DNA of 64,000 bases from Bog-950 sp046329495 (lineage in GTDB: Bacteria > Bacteroidota > Bacteroidia > Chitinophagales > LD1), in NCBI GenBank assembly GCA_046329495.1, contig JAXLUO010000003.1, positions 1 through 64,000 of the forward strand. Direction: 5' to 3'. Below the pieces are notes generated by a model. The model was not told the origin of the DNA and searched no databases. It saw nothing but the letters and a program-made list of their open reading frames with translations. Shown one piece after another: positions 24,905 to 32,890 of the stretch (position 1 is the stretch's first letter; the number at the start of each line of letters is the position of its first letter). The position numbers were made by a program, and so were the translations under genes.

Positions 24905-25342
24905 ATGAATAGATTCTTAACTGGTTTACTGATTTTTTCCGTGGTCCTAATTTTAGGATTGCTATTTAACTTTATTGGCGGCCTATGGGGAGATGATAAA
25001 GCCGTTTATGATGTCACATCTTCTTCCTCCGAAGGGGTCAACTTTGTGAAAGAATATAAGGTTATTTACCTGCCAGATAAAGTAGTAGGTACTTTTTGGA
25101 CAGATTTTTATGTGTCAAAAGCTGGCCGATACGGATTCGATTATGTGGATGATAAGGAACATGATAAGTTTTCCTATCGAGATCTTGATGATCTGTATGT
25201 TAAGCAGTATGGATTATTTCCAAAATTTTCATGGTGGCAAGCTCATGGTTGTTGGGTTGTTTTAACCGTTGGGTTTGTTTTGTCAATTTTCGGCGAGGGG
25301 TTTTGGAGTATGATATTTTCAATTATGGACGAAGTCACATGA
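24905..25342 (+). CDS. Two-TM protein ending the Ter cluster
   Basis: The protein has 145 residues. A transmembrane segment lies near the N-terminus (about 5-27) and another near the C-terminus (about 115-138). Between them is an aromatic and acidic beta-rich domain (YKVIYLPDKVVGTFW, GFDYVDDKEHDKFSY) that would be periplasmic. I do not recognise a family. It is 20 bases behind terC and is the last gene in the run, followed by a region with inverted repeats and gene remnants. It probably serves as a membrane accessory of TerC. Confidence 0.7.
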   Translation: MNRFLTGLLIFSVVLILGLLFNFIGGLWGDDKAVYDVTSSSSEGVNFVKEYKVIYLPDKVVGTFWTDFYVSKAGRYGFDYVDDKEHDKFSYRDLDDLYVKQYGLFPKFSWWQAHGCWVVLTVGFVLSIFGEGFWSMIFSIMDEVT

Positions 25343-25398
25343 TATTTTTATTATGCTCGCACGATTTCTTCAACTAAGGTTAGTGCCAAGATTCAACT

Positions 25399-25497
25399 AT
25401 GCGGTCAATTCCATTCATTTCTGCAATACTGTTTTTAGGATTGAGCGCGAATTTCTTTAAAGGTCAAGCACAACTTGGGAATAAAAAACATTTCTAA
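25399..25497 (+). pseudogene. Signal-peptide remnant of a secreted protein
   Basis: An ATG at 25399 opens 32 codons that read like a signal peptide (MRSIPFISAILFLGLS) and then stop. Nothing after it continues as a gene before the insertion element. It is either the 5' remnant of the decayed gene whose tail may be seen at 26852-27004 or a chance frame. The base composition is like that of the Ter cluster. Confidence 0.35.
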
Positions 25498-25499
25498 AA

Positions 25500-25525
25500 G
25501 GTCATTAACCGTTAAGATAATGACC
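25500..25525. repeat. Inverted repeat after the Ter cluster
   Basis: GGTCATTA and TAATGACC form an 8-bp stem around a 10-base loop, about 160 bases after the last Ter-cluster gene. There is no U-tract; it could still end or stabilise the transcript. Nearby, ACCAGAA and TTCTGGT (about 25572-25607) form another, looser inverted repeat. The remaining stretch 25343-25648 shows only the short remnant reported separately. Confidence 0.35.
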
Positions 25526-25687
25526 AATACCTAAAAGCCTCAAAAAGTCGCAACCATTTCTAGCAAACCATATGACCAGAATAAGCGGCTTTTGTATTCT
25601 TCTGGTAATTACTTTCTAAAGGCTAAGGCAACAATCCGGGTAAGGATCTGTAGGCTTCCCTGATTGTTGGCCAGCTATTAGTTGATT

Positions 25688-26476
25688 TTACGAATATACA
25701 ATTTCAGGTAAAAGATCGGCTGGTGTTAGATATTTCAGAGCCTTATGTGGTCTGTGGTTATTGTAGTCTATCATCCATTCTTCGGCTTTTGCTCTTACTT
25801 CATTAAGTGATTTAAATACATAAGCGTTCAGTAGTTCGCGCCTAACGTTCCCATTGCATCTTTCTATATATCCATTTTGCATTGGTTTCCCCGGTTGAAT
25901 AAAGGTTAATTGTATTTGATGCTCTTTACACCACACGTCCAGTTGATGAGAGATAAATTCCGGGCCGTTATCAACCCTTATCATTGAGGGCAAACCTCTG
26001 AACTCTTTCAGGTATTCAAGTGTCCGTATAAGCCTTAAAGTGGGTAGTGAGAGGTCTGCTTCAATTGCCAGGATTTCCCTGTTATAATCGTCGATGATAT
26101 TTAATAGCCTGAATCGACGTCCATCCCAGAGCGTATCACTCATAAAGTCGATACTCCATACCTGATTTATACCTCCAGGCTGGAATAAAGCTTGTTTAAC
26201 GCGAGCAGGCAGCCGCTTGCGGTAACGCCTGCGGATATTGAGTTTTAAGTCTGTATACACTCTGTAAACCTTTTTATGATTCCATATAAAACCTTGCCGC
26301 CTGATGCGGTAAAAGCACTGCCAGAAGCCAATTGCAGGATGTTTCTCTACAAGACCTTGTAGTTGTTCGATAACCTTCGTATCGTCTTTGATAACTGGCC
26401 GATAACTTTGGGTGCTTCTGGGTATTTGCAGCGCTTTACAAGCCTGACGAACACTTACCCCATGTTCTTCGACCAT
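25688..26476 (-). CDS. IS3-family transposase orfB (DDE integrase domain)
   Basis: The protein has 262 residues from its first ATG. It contains the rve integrase core: the first Asp in VWSIDFMSD, the second in IRVDNGPEFIS, and the Glu in IERCNGNVRRELLN, the DDE triad of IS3 transposases. The segment SDTLWDGRRFRLLNIIDDY is typical of the IS407 subgroup. The frame opens upstream without a stop back to an A7G run (26515-26522), so the active product is an orfA-orfB fusion (from KKAIEPEERRELAQH) made by a -1 frameshift. Confidence 0.95.
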   Translation of the reverse strand: MVEEHGVSVRQACKALQIPRSTQSYRPVIKDDTKVIEQLQGLVEKHPAIGFWQCFYRIRRQGFIWNHKKVYRVYTDLKLNIRRRYRKRLPARVKQALFQPGGINQVWSIDFMSDTLWDGRRFRLLNIIDDYNREILAIEADLSLPTLRLIRTLEYLKEFRGLPSMIRVDNGPEFISHQLDVWCKEHQIQLTFIQPGKPMQNGYIERCNGNVRRELLNAYVFKSLNEVRAKAEEWMIDYNNHRPHKALKYLTPADLLPEIVYS

Positions 26477-26508
26477 GTGCTGGGCAAGCTCGCGCCTTTC
26501 TTCAGGCT

Positions 26509-26775
26509 CTATAGCTTTTTTTCGACAGCATCCTTTAAAGCGTGATGCACCAGGCTTAGTTCGGCATACATGCGTTTTAAACGCGAGTTTTCAGCCTCTA
26601 ATTCCTTTACCCGCTTTAATTCATTTACTTCCATGCCGCCGTAGCGTTGGCGCCATTTGTAGAATGCACCGGTAGTTATACCTAATTCCCGGCAGATGTC
26701 TTTCGCATCCCTGCCTTTCTCGTGTTCCTGGATTGCCTTTACAATCTGGGTTTCTGTGAAGTTTGATTTTTTCAT
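26509..26775 (-). CDS. IS3-family transposase orfA (helix-turn-helix)
   Basis: The likely start is the ATG at 26775 (MKKSNFTETQIVKAIQEHE); an in-frame ATG further up at 26817 is less typical. The 88-residue protein has a helix-turn-helix (DAKDICRELGITTGAFYKWRQRYGG-like block) and a leucine-zipper stretch (VKELEAENSRLKRMYAEL). It recognises the terminal repeats and regulates transposition. The end of the gene carries AAAAAAAG, a slippery site that shifts ribosomes by -1 into orfB. Confidence 0.92.
   Translation of the reverse strand: MKKSNFTETQIVKAIQEHEKGRDAKDICRELGITTGAFYKWRQRYGGMEVNELKRVKELEAENSRLKRMYAELSLVHHALKDAVEKKL
26515..26522 (-). promoter_or_regulatory. -1 ribosomal frameshift site of the IS element
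   Basis: On the minus strand the A7G run reads GAA AAA AAG in the orfA frame. The heptamer A-AAA-AAG permits slipping back by one base to enter orfB two codons before the orfA stop. This is the usual way IS3 elements make their fusion transposase. Confidence 0.75.
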
Positions 26776-26851
26776 AATTGAGCTTTTTAAAGTTGATAAA
26801 AATTTGTCCTTTTTCAACTTTTAATTGGCTCAACTTTCAGGGAAGCTTACA

Positions 26852-27004
26852 GATCCACTTTTCTCGAAAGGTGATCCTTACCCTGTTTACGTTGGAACAG
26901 ATAGCCATTCTGTTTTAACGTAAACCTATTGGGTTACCGAAAGCGAAAGTTCTGCTAATGTATTGGATGAAAAAAAATTACAGGAAGAATTTGATAAAGA
27001 TTAA
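26852..27004 (+). pseudogene. C-terminal gene remnant next to the IS element
   Basis: Starting in the GATC target duplication, one frame reads DPLFSKGDPYPVYVGTDSH, then meets TAA at 26921-26923. It continues in the same frame as TYWVTESESSANVLDEKK and ends at TAA (27002-27004). The text after the internal stop still looks protein-like. I read it as the decayed tail of a gene into which the insertion sequence jumped. No family is recognised. The stretch 27005-27252 shows no gene; it has only a short palindrome (AGGAAGT gtta ACTTCCT near 27009-27026). Confidence 0.4.
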
Positions 27005-27252
27005 TTTAAGGAAGTGTTAACTTCCTGATAGCTCGGATTGCGGTTTTAGGAATGAAGCGAAATGAAATAGATAAATTTTCTTAGGATCCAATGTCGTTTA
27101 GAGGCTTATGTCGTTTTAGAGGTCATACGGGCTGTATTGTCTGCTCCTTCCCTTCATGAGGCTTTAATCTCAAGCGGTTTGAAGCATGCTTGGAGTAATA
27201 TCGATAAACTATTTTCAATTGTTTTACCTATGTTTTACCTACTCTAAACATA

Positions 27253-27282
27253 AACGCCACTTTCATTGGTGAAAGTGGCGTT
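27253..27282 (-). terminator. Hairpin terminator downstream of tRNA-Lys
   Basis: A perfect 13-bp stem (AACGCCACTTTCA with its complement) closes a 4-base loop just past the 3' end of the leftward tRNA. The flanking bases on the minus strand are T-rich but not a clean U-run. It is placed correctly to end the tRNA transcript. Confidence 0.7.
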
Positions 27283-27288
27283 AACCTG

Positions 27289-27361
27289 TGATTCTGTCGG
27301 GATTCGAACCCGAGACCCATACATTAAAAGTGTATTGCTCTACCAGCTGAGCTACAGAATC
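27289..27361 (-). tRNA. tRNA-Lys (anticodon TTT)
   Basis: The minus strand folds into a complete cloverleaf: acceptor GATTCTG with CAGAATC, D-arm AGCTCAGCTGGTAGAGC, anticodon loop CTTTTAA (anticodon TTT) and T-arm GGGTTCGAATCC. The discriminator A is at 27289 and CCA is not encoded. Its 3' end faces the accessory genes on the left, the normal target of site-specific integrases, but I see no integrase or direct repeat of the tRNA end in the window. Confidence 0.97.
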
Positions 27362-27387
27362 AATCCGCTCTTTTTCAAAAGAGAGCG

Positions 27388-27395
27388 CAAATATA
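27388..27395 (-). promoter_or_regulatory. -7 element of the tRNA-Lys promoter
   Basis: TATATTTG on the minus strand (27388-27395) is a perfect TAnnTTTG element, 26 bases before the tRNA 5' end. A good TTTG -33 element is not obvious. The short leader between them (GCTCTCTTTTGAAAAAGAGC) can fold. Confidence 0.5.
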
Positions 27396-27437
27396 ATGGC
27401 TTCGGCGAAAAATGAAAATGCAGAACAAAAAAAAGAT

Positions 27438-28010
27438 TTAGTTTTTCTTCTTCTCCTCTATAATCACCCCTTCCGCCAGGAATACCAGCTCCACTTTGGG
27501 CTCGGTTATTTTGTCGATTTCTTCCTGTTTTTTGCCTGCATCGGCAGCATAATGCTTCAATTCAGCTACCGAAGTGGTATCCCAGCTGGCAACACCCTGT
27601 GCATAAAATTCTTTTCCACCGGCGTCTTTAGGAACAAAAAAACCATAGTCCTTAAACCGGATGCGCATGGTTTGGCCATTGCCCAGATCTGCCGTCATCC
27701 AGCAACCTTTAACCTGACAAACGGCCACTAAGGTCCCCTTAATCTTTACCGATTCCGACTCTTTACCTTTCATACGGCCCGGCAAAGCTTTCACGTCAAA
27801 TGCGCCTTCGCGGGTAATGGTAGTGCCAAAGTTGCCTGAGGAAGCATTTTTCTTCTTGTCCTTCTTACCACCCTTTTGTTTACCATGTTCGTCTTTAACT
27901 TTTGTTTGCTCTGTTTTCTTTCCGGCATTTTCATGCTCATGCTCACTGTGCTGAGCCTGCATACCTAACATGGCTCCTGCCATCATTAAGGTCAACGTCA
28001 ATTTCTTCAT
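27438..28010 (-). CDS. DUF4920 secreted protein
   Basis: The protein has 190 residues. It has an N-terminal signal peptide (MKKLTLTLMMAGAMLGMQAQ), then a His/Lys-rich linker (HSEHEHEN... to about residue 58). The DUF4920 domain follows, with VAVCQVKGCWMTADL, IRFKDYGFFVPKD, LKHYAADAGK and a C-terminal AEGVII. The two cysteines and the CWM are conserved in the family. The domain is an OB-fold-like periplasmic domain of unknown function. The His/Lys-rich linker could bind metal, which is inference. It lies alone between the tRNA and the flavoprotein gene. Confidence 0.88.
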   Translation of the reverse strand: MKKLTLTLMMAGAMLGMQAQHSEHEHENAGKKTEQTKVKDEHGKQKGGKKDKKKNASSGNFGTTITREGAFDVKALPGRMKGKESESVKIKGTLVAVCQVKGCWMTADLGNGQTMRIRFKDYGFFVPKDAGGKEFYAQGVASWDTTSVAELKHYAADAGKKQEEIDKITEPKVELVFLAEGVIIEEKKKN

Positions 28011-28029
28011 TTCACAATTTGTTTAGCGG

Positions 28030-29259
28030 CTACGAAAATAATAACCTCAGGTAAAAAAGTGGATTTTTGAGTCTCGACCGCATATCCAGGTCCTCGAACA
28101 TACACGATATAGTTTCGCGCAACAGTTTGTTACTGTTAGCCTTACGCACCACAAAGTTGAATAGCCAGGGGTAATTTACAAGGCGTTGCATGCGGTATGA
28201 AAGCAGTAGTTCGGGCCACAAGCGGTTGTAAAGTGCTGTATCGTAGCTTTGCATAAAACCGGCGCTAAAATTCTGCTGTTGAATGCACAGCGCCGCTTGT
28301 TGGGCTGCATAATAACCGCTCATCATGGCATTGCCTATCCCCTCACCTGTAAACGGATCAATCAATTGCCCTGCATCTCCGCATAGCATGTAATGATCAC
28401 CTGATAATCTTCTTTTTTTTGAACCCAGCGGCAAACCAAAAAGTTTCACTTCTCCATCTAATCGGGCATTTTTAAAGCGTGCGCTTATGGTCGGGTTTTG
28501 TGCTAACACCTGCTCAAATGCTTTCTTCAGGTTTATTTTTTTGTCGTGCATTTTATCGGTGCGCATACCTACACCTACGTTAGCACCACCATCTGGTAAA
28601 GGAAATATCCAAAAATACCCCGGTAATATCTCCGGTAAAAAATGCAGTTCAATAAAATTCTCGTGGTCAAGGTCAGCTACCCCGGTATAATAAGCCCGTA
28701 AGCCAAAGCAGTTATGGGCTGGTTCAGTTGGTATACCTGCAATTGTTTTGGTAAAAGTTGAATAAGCACCGTCGCAGGCAATCACCAGTTTGGCCTGATA
28801 GGTAGCACCATTTTTAGCATGGGCTATAATTCCCTGGCTGTTTTTTTCGTACTGTCTTATTTCGCAGTTTTCAATTACGGTAATTAATGGGTTTTGCTGT
28901 AGTTTTTGATACAACCAGTTATCAAAATCTATACGCCGGCTTATAAAGCCGGGTGCTATAGGGTTTTCTTTCTTGCTCCTGAAAGGTACTCGAAGTGCCT
29001 GTTGATCAGGCGCAACAAAGGTTACCCCCCAGCTACCTAAAAACTTATGTTGTTCAGCATGTAATTCCTGCACAAGGCTGCGGTCAAGTTTATTTAATAC
29101 TTCCACCACTTTACCGCTTAAGGCATCACCGCAAATTTTATCGCGGGGGAACGTGCTCTTGTCAACTACAGTACTGGCAATACCCTGCTTCGCTAAAAAC
29201 AAAGCGGTAGCGGCACCGGCGGGGCCGGCACCAATAATTGATATATCGTTTGCCTGCAC
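28030..29259 (-). CDS. Geranylgeranyl-reductase-family FAD oxidoreductase
   Basis: The protein has 409 residues. The N-terminal FAD-binding motif is ISIIGAGPAGAATALFLAKQG (about 6-26). FPRDKICGDALSGKVVEVL follows as the family's second signature, and MLCGDAGQLIDPFTGEGIGNAM (about 287-308) is the third FAD contact typical of geranylgeranyl reductases and related flavoproteins. It probably reduces or epoxidises an isoprenoid or a related lipid. No neighbour names the substrate. It starts 40 bases after the DUF5723 gene ends and is followed by DUF4920. Confidence 0.85.
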   Translation of the reverse strand: MQANDISIIGAGPAGAATALFLAKQGIASTVVDKSTFPRDKICGDALSGKVVEVLNKLDRSLVQELHAEQHKFLGSWGVTFVAPDQQALRVPFRSKKENPIAPGFISRRIDFDNWLYQKLQQNPLITVIENCEIRQYEKNSQGIIAHAKNGATYQAKLVIACDGAYSTFTKTIAGIPTEPAHNCFGLRAYYTGVADLDHENFIELHFLPEILPGYFWIFPLPDGGANVGVGMRTDKMHDKKINLKKAFEQVLAQNPTISARFKNARLDGEVKLFGLPLGSKKRRLSGDHYMLCGDAGQLIDPFTGEGIGNAMMSGYYAAQQAALCIQQQNFSAGFMQSYDTALYNRLWPELLLSYRMQRLVNYPWLFNFVVRKANSNKLLRETISCMFEDLDMRSRLKNPLFYLRLLFS

Positions 29260-29307
29260 GTGTAAATAATCTTACAGCAAGGATAATAAAGAAAAGGTGG
29301 CTAACAC

Positions 29308-30654
29308 TTAAAACGAACTGCCTAACCGCAGGAACAGGGCTGCACCGGGCAGATAAGCGGGTGCTACCAGACCAAGAAGATTACTGGTGCCTACAGTAAT
29401 ATCAAAATACTTCCAGGTTTTGCTGAATTCAACACCAAGGTTTGCCTTACTGTAACCGCCTGCACCTAAACTGCCCGAAAATACCATGGTTGGGGTTATA
29501 AAGTAATTAACCTTTGCATATCCATATAAGTAGTAGTTAGGTTGGTAACGATACATGGCGCCAACGCTCAGTACCACTTTTCGGTGCACGGGCATACTAT
29601 AAACCAATTGGGCTGTAAATGGCAGGAAGATGGAATACTTGTTATTGCTTTTTGTAGGTAAATTTGATTTTACGGCATCATCCACTTTCAAGGTGTCAAA
29701 CGTGGCAGGACTAAATGTTAATAGGTCCGGTAACACAATACCCTGAAAATGCACATTCTTGGCAGCCGTATAGTTAACCGGGGTTTTACGGAAGGTCATA
29801 TAACCCACGTCGCTTAAATCGAAGGCCACTTTCCACTTATTATTATTCCCAACTGCTAAGTGAAAATCGCCCGATGCACCGGCACCATTCACCTGCGAAA
29901 AACTGGTAGCTCCTTCGCGCGCATTATTAAAAGTTAAATCGTAATTTATGTCTATATATTCGCCGTCCGGCGCAGTGTAGATAGTTGCATTTCGGGTGCG
30001 AATCTCCTGATGGTTTATACCCTGCAAAAACGAGCCCGAAAAGCCAAACTCCATTTGGTATTTCGCATAGCTTACTTTTTTAAATATGCCCAGCGACAAC
30101 TGGTTGTAGATGTTGTTCGAAAAATACAGATTACTGAGGTCGGCTGTTTTATCTTCAAAATCAGCATTGCCGTAAAACAATAAATGGTAAGCATCCTTCG
30201 AAAGATTGATGGTCCGCATTTCGCGATGGTGCCAGCCTACCAATACAATGCCATCCCAGTTTTTAAAGAAATGGCGATAGGTAACACCGGTTTTCATGTT
30301 ATCCTCAAAGCGGGCTTGCTTTTTTATGCCCTTCAAGCCACGGTCTTTCAAAGGCGTTTTAATCTCACCTTTAAATATCATTTTGTAAACAATACTGCCG
30401 GGTATGGAATTGCTGTTCGTGTAATAATCAAAATCAGCAGTTATGCGGTTAGTAGTGCCCGGATAAAATTCTTCACTGAAATAATTGTTCAAACCATAAC
30501 CGGTATAGTTAAAGGTAACTAACGGCCCCTGCAGAACATATCTTGCACCTATTGCATCAATGGATGATGTTCTAATATCTTTTGCAGTGCTGTCCTGTGC
30601 ATAAATGTTCGCTATAAGCCCTGTTAGCAGGGCTATCATATACATCTTTCTCAT
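29308..30654 (-). CDS. DUF5723-type outer-membrane protein
   Basis: The start at 30654 gives a clean signal peptide (MRKMYMIALLTGLIANIYAQ). An upstream ATG at 30690 would overlap the previous gene. The 448 residues have alternating polar/hydrophobic strands with many aromatic residues (for example YRYQPNYYLYGYAKV and ending RLGSSF), as expected of an outer-membrane beta-barrel. Proteins of the DUF5723 type are common in Bacteroidota. It is paired with the large lipoprotein gene upstream on the same strand. They may form one outer-membrane assembly; no substrate can be read. Confidence 0.7.
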   Translation of the reverse strand: MRKMYMIALLTGLIANIYAQDSTAKDIRTSSIDAIGARYVLQGPLVTFNYTGYGLNNYFSEEFYPGTTNRITADFDYYTNSNSIPGSIVYKMIFKGEIKTPLKDRGLKGIKKQARFEDNMKTGVTYRHFFKNWDGIVLVGWHHREMRTINLSKDAYHLLFYGNADFEDKTADLSNLYFSNNIYNQLSLGIFKKVSYAKYQMEFGFSGSFLQGINHQEIRTRNATIYTAPDGEYIDINYDLTFNNAREGATSFSQVNGAGASGDFHLAVGNNNKWKVAFDLSDVGYMTFRKTPVNYTAAKNVHFQGIVLPDLLTFSPATFDTLKVDDAVKSNLPTKSNNKYSIFLPFTAQLVYSMPVHRKVVLSVGAMYRYQPNYYLYGYAKVNYFITPTMVFSGSLGAGGYSKANLGVEFSKTWKYFDITVGTSNLLGLVAPAYLPGAALFLRLGSSF

Positions 30655-30676
30655 GGTTAAAAACTTGCTCTGTCTA

Positions 30677-32791
30677 TCAGAATCTTGCATTCACCTTGTA
30701 GTTAAATCGCGCGGTGAAAGTAATATCAAGTTTGTAATCGCTGTAAATTTTTAAATACTGGCCGTTACAAACTGCATTGTGGCCATTGCTGTTAAAGTCG
30801 GCCACAATTATAGCATGCTTCCCTTTTTTGATGTTTTCCATTCGGTCTTCATCTACAAACAAAGGTATTTTGCTGCGCTTACTTACTTCAGCCCGGCAAT
30901 TATTGTTTAAGTCGGCGCCTTCAATAACAGTATTCATCAGCAAGGTATCTACTCCAACCCAATTACTGTCAACTACCACCAGGCTTAAGGTAGCATCCAG
31001 CGGGCATTTGTTTTGTGTTATCACATTAATAATGCCGTCCGATATACCTTCAATATTGGTATTGGTGGTGCTCAAATCAAATTGAATGGTATCGCGCAAC
31101 ACCAAATGATTGGCAATAAACGATAAGGGTATCTCTGCATTCAATCCAACTTTCATCCCGCTTTCCAGGTAAGCAAAATCGCGATACAGGTTGTTATTTC
31201 CGGAAGGATTGGTACGCACATCTACATCATACAATAGTTTATTAGGCAGTATGCCAATTAAATCTTTGATATTGGAATTACTGCTGTTTACTGCCAGAGA
31301 ACTTACACCTTTGGTTAGCGGAAAATCAGTGGCCCGGTTTACTATCAATGGTTGGCCGATAATAGATCCTGTTAATGTGCGCGAACCGTTATTGGCACTT
31401 ATTGCAGTAAGGCTGTTAATCTTTACTATGCCATCAACACCAATACCATTTTCAACCGTAAAGTTCATGTTTACCGATTCAAGATCAATAGTGCCGCTCT
31501 TAAACAAATCAAGGAAGGCAAAATCCGAACTGTCCTGAGCTGAAAGTGTATCGCGGCCTGCATAACCTTTAATGTAGTTAGGTGCAATATTCTTTATGTC
31601 ATACCGTACCACTATGCTATCTGCCTGGGTAATGTGCCGCACGTAGCCCGATGAGTCTATGTGTGCAACTACGCGCTGTGTATAGGTATTAAATTTCGAA
31701 CCATCCTTACCTGTCAGGTTAATGGCACAACCTGATATATCAATTAACTTGCTTACCACACTCGGCACGCCTTGTGCAGCGGCCGGTACTATGGTATGCT
31801 CTACCAACGGGTTGCCGTTCCGGTCATAAGCACCTTCCAATGTATACTCCAGTTCCAACTGTTCCTGCACTGAACTTACCACGGTCACCAGCAATTCCCC
31901 TTGCCGTGCATCCACATAGGTAAACTTACGGTCTCTTATTTCCTGGCTTACCTCTTCGGTAATATTCACCACATCCTGCGATGGGAAACGTGCCCAGGCT
32001 TCCGAGGCCCGTAAAAACGCCACAAACATGCGTAGTTCAATATAATCTGTGGTATCAATCAACACGCTGCCACCGCCTGTGCCGGGTGTGCTCATACTGG
32101 CAATTCTAAAGTCAAGGTCTTTTTTAAGTTTTGCACCAGCAAGGTTTACAACTGCATAGGCCGAATCATGCGAGCCTATGTGCGATAAAAATTTCGAGGC
32201 CACTAACGAGTTGTCATCGTGGTTACGCAGTTCCACCGTTACATTATCCAACGGAACGGGCAAATGGTTCACGGCCCAAATCTGCACTTCGCCGGTTGCC
32301 AGTATGGCACTGTCAAAGTAAGCTGAGGCATCGAAAGGGAATGCCCCGGGTGTAATATTGTTTAATGCAGGTATAGCCGAAACCTGGCCTACCTGCCCAA
32401 GTATAAAATTGCCCAGAAATTGTGCACCTGCATCCGGACTGGCAGCCATGTTAATGGCCAGTGTTCCTAACGAAATCCTTTGGTTAACGTGTTGATTAGG
32501 CAATTGAAGGGTGCTAAGGTTAAACTTCTGCCCGATATTGGTATCGGGGATGTTTATGATCTGGTTTGCAAGGCTAAAATCGTATAAGGTAGAGTTAAAG
32601 GCCAGAATCAGAGAACTGTCTGCATTGGCACGGATGGTCGAATCCTTCACAATATTTTGTATCGAAAGCGAAGAACTGGCAATCGGCACCAGCAAATCCG
32701 TATTCCAGGAAGTAGCTCGTTCCTTTTTGCAGGAATCCAGACAAAGCAAAGCTCCTGCGAGCCATAAAAAATAAGTAAGCCTTAATTTCAT
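30677..32791 (-). CDS. Large Bacteroidota lipoprotein of 704 residues
   Basis: A signal peptide with lipobox (LLCLDSC, Cys about 20) starts the protein, so it is lipidated and likely on the outer membrane. The rest is beta-rich with many Asn, Asp, Ser and Thr. It has repeated segments like SLILAFNSTLYDFSL and ITQNKCPLDATLSLVV, but no domain I can name. It precedes the DUF5723 barrel gene on the same strand, 22 bases away, and the two are probably co-transcribed. It could be the surface partner of that barrel. The gene is certain; the role is not. Confidence 0.75.
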   Translation of the reverse strand: MKLRLTYFLWLAGALLCLDSCKKERATSWNTDLLVPIASSSLSIQNIVKDSTIRANADSSLILAFNSTLYDFSLANQIINIPDTNIGQKFNLSTLQLPNQHVNQRISLGTLAINMAASPDAGAQFLGNFILGQVGQVSAIPALNNITPGAFPFDASAYFDSAILATGEVQIWAVNHLPVPLDNVTVELRNHDDNSLVASKFLSHIGSHDSAYAVVNLAGAKLKKDLDFRIASMSTPGTGGGSVLIDTTDYIELRMFVAFLRASEAWARFPSQDVVNITEEVSQEIRDRKFTYVDARQGELLVTVVSSVQEQLELEYTLEGAYDRNGNPLVEHTIVPAAAQGVPSVVSKLIDISGCAINLTGKDGSKFNTYTQRVVAHIDSSGYVRHITQADSIVVRYDIKNIAPNYIKGYAGRDTLSAQDSSDFAFLDLFKSGTIDLESVNMNFTVENGIGVDGIVKINSLTAISANNGSRTLTGSIIGQPLIVNRATDFPLTKGVSSLAVNSSNSNIKDLIGILPNKLLYDVDVRTNPSGNNNLYRDFAYLESGMKVGLNAEIPLSFIANHLVLRDTIQFDLSTTNTNIEGISDGIINVITQNKCPLDATLSLVVVDSNWVGVDTLLMNTVIEGADLNNNCRAEVSKRSKIPLFVDEDRMENIKKGKHAIIVADFNSNGHNAVCNGQYLKIYSDYKLDITFTARFNYKVNARF

Positions 32792-32890
32792 CCCGGTGAT
32801 TCTTTAATTTGCGATTCTAAAATATGAAAATCACTGAGTTTCGCCCAGCAGCTCTTTTAACCTCCGGCGATAAGTGAAAAACCAACAGCC

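Larger units (their letters stand above)
25649..26851 (-). mobile_element. IS3-family insertion sequence, IS407-type, 1203 bp, complete
   Basis: The ends begin TGTAGGCTTCCCTGA at 25649 and, read from the other end, TGTAAGCTTCCCTGA at 26851. They form terminal inverted repeats that differ at one base in the first 15 and follow the TG...CA rule. The four bases GATC flank both ends (25645-25648 and 26852-26855) as a target duplication, which matches the 4-bp duplication of the IS407 group. The element holds orfA and orfB with a -1 frameshift signal. It looks intact and so may be recent. It lies between the Ter cluster and tRNA-Lys, within a decayed gene. Confidence 0.92.
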
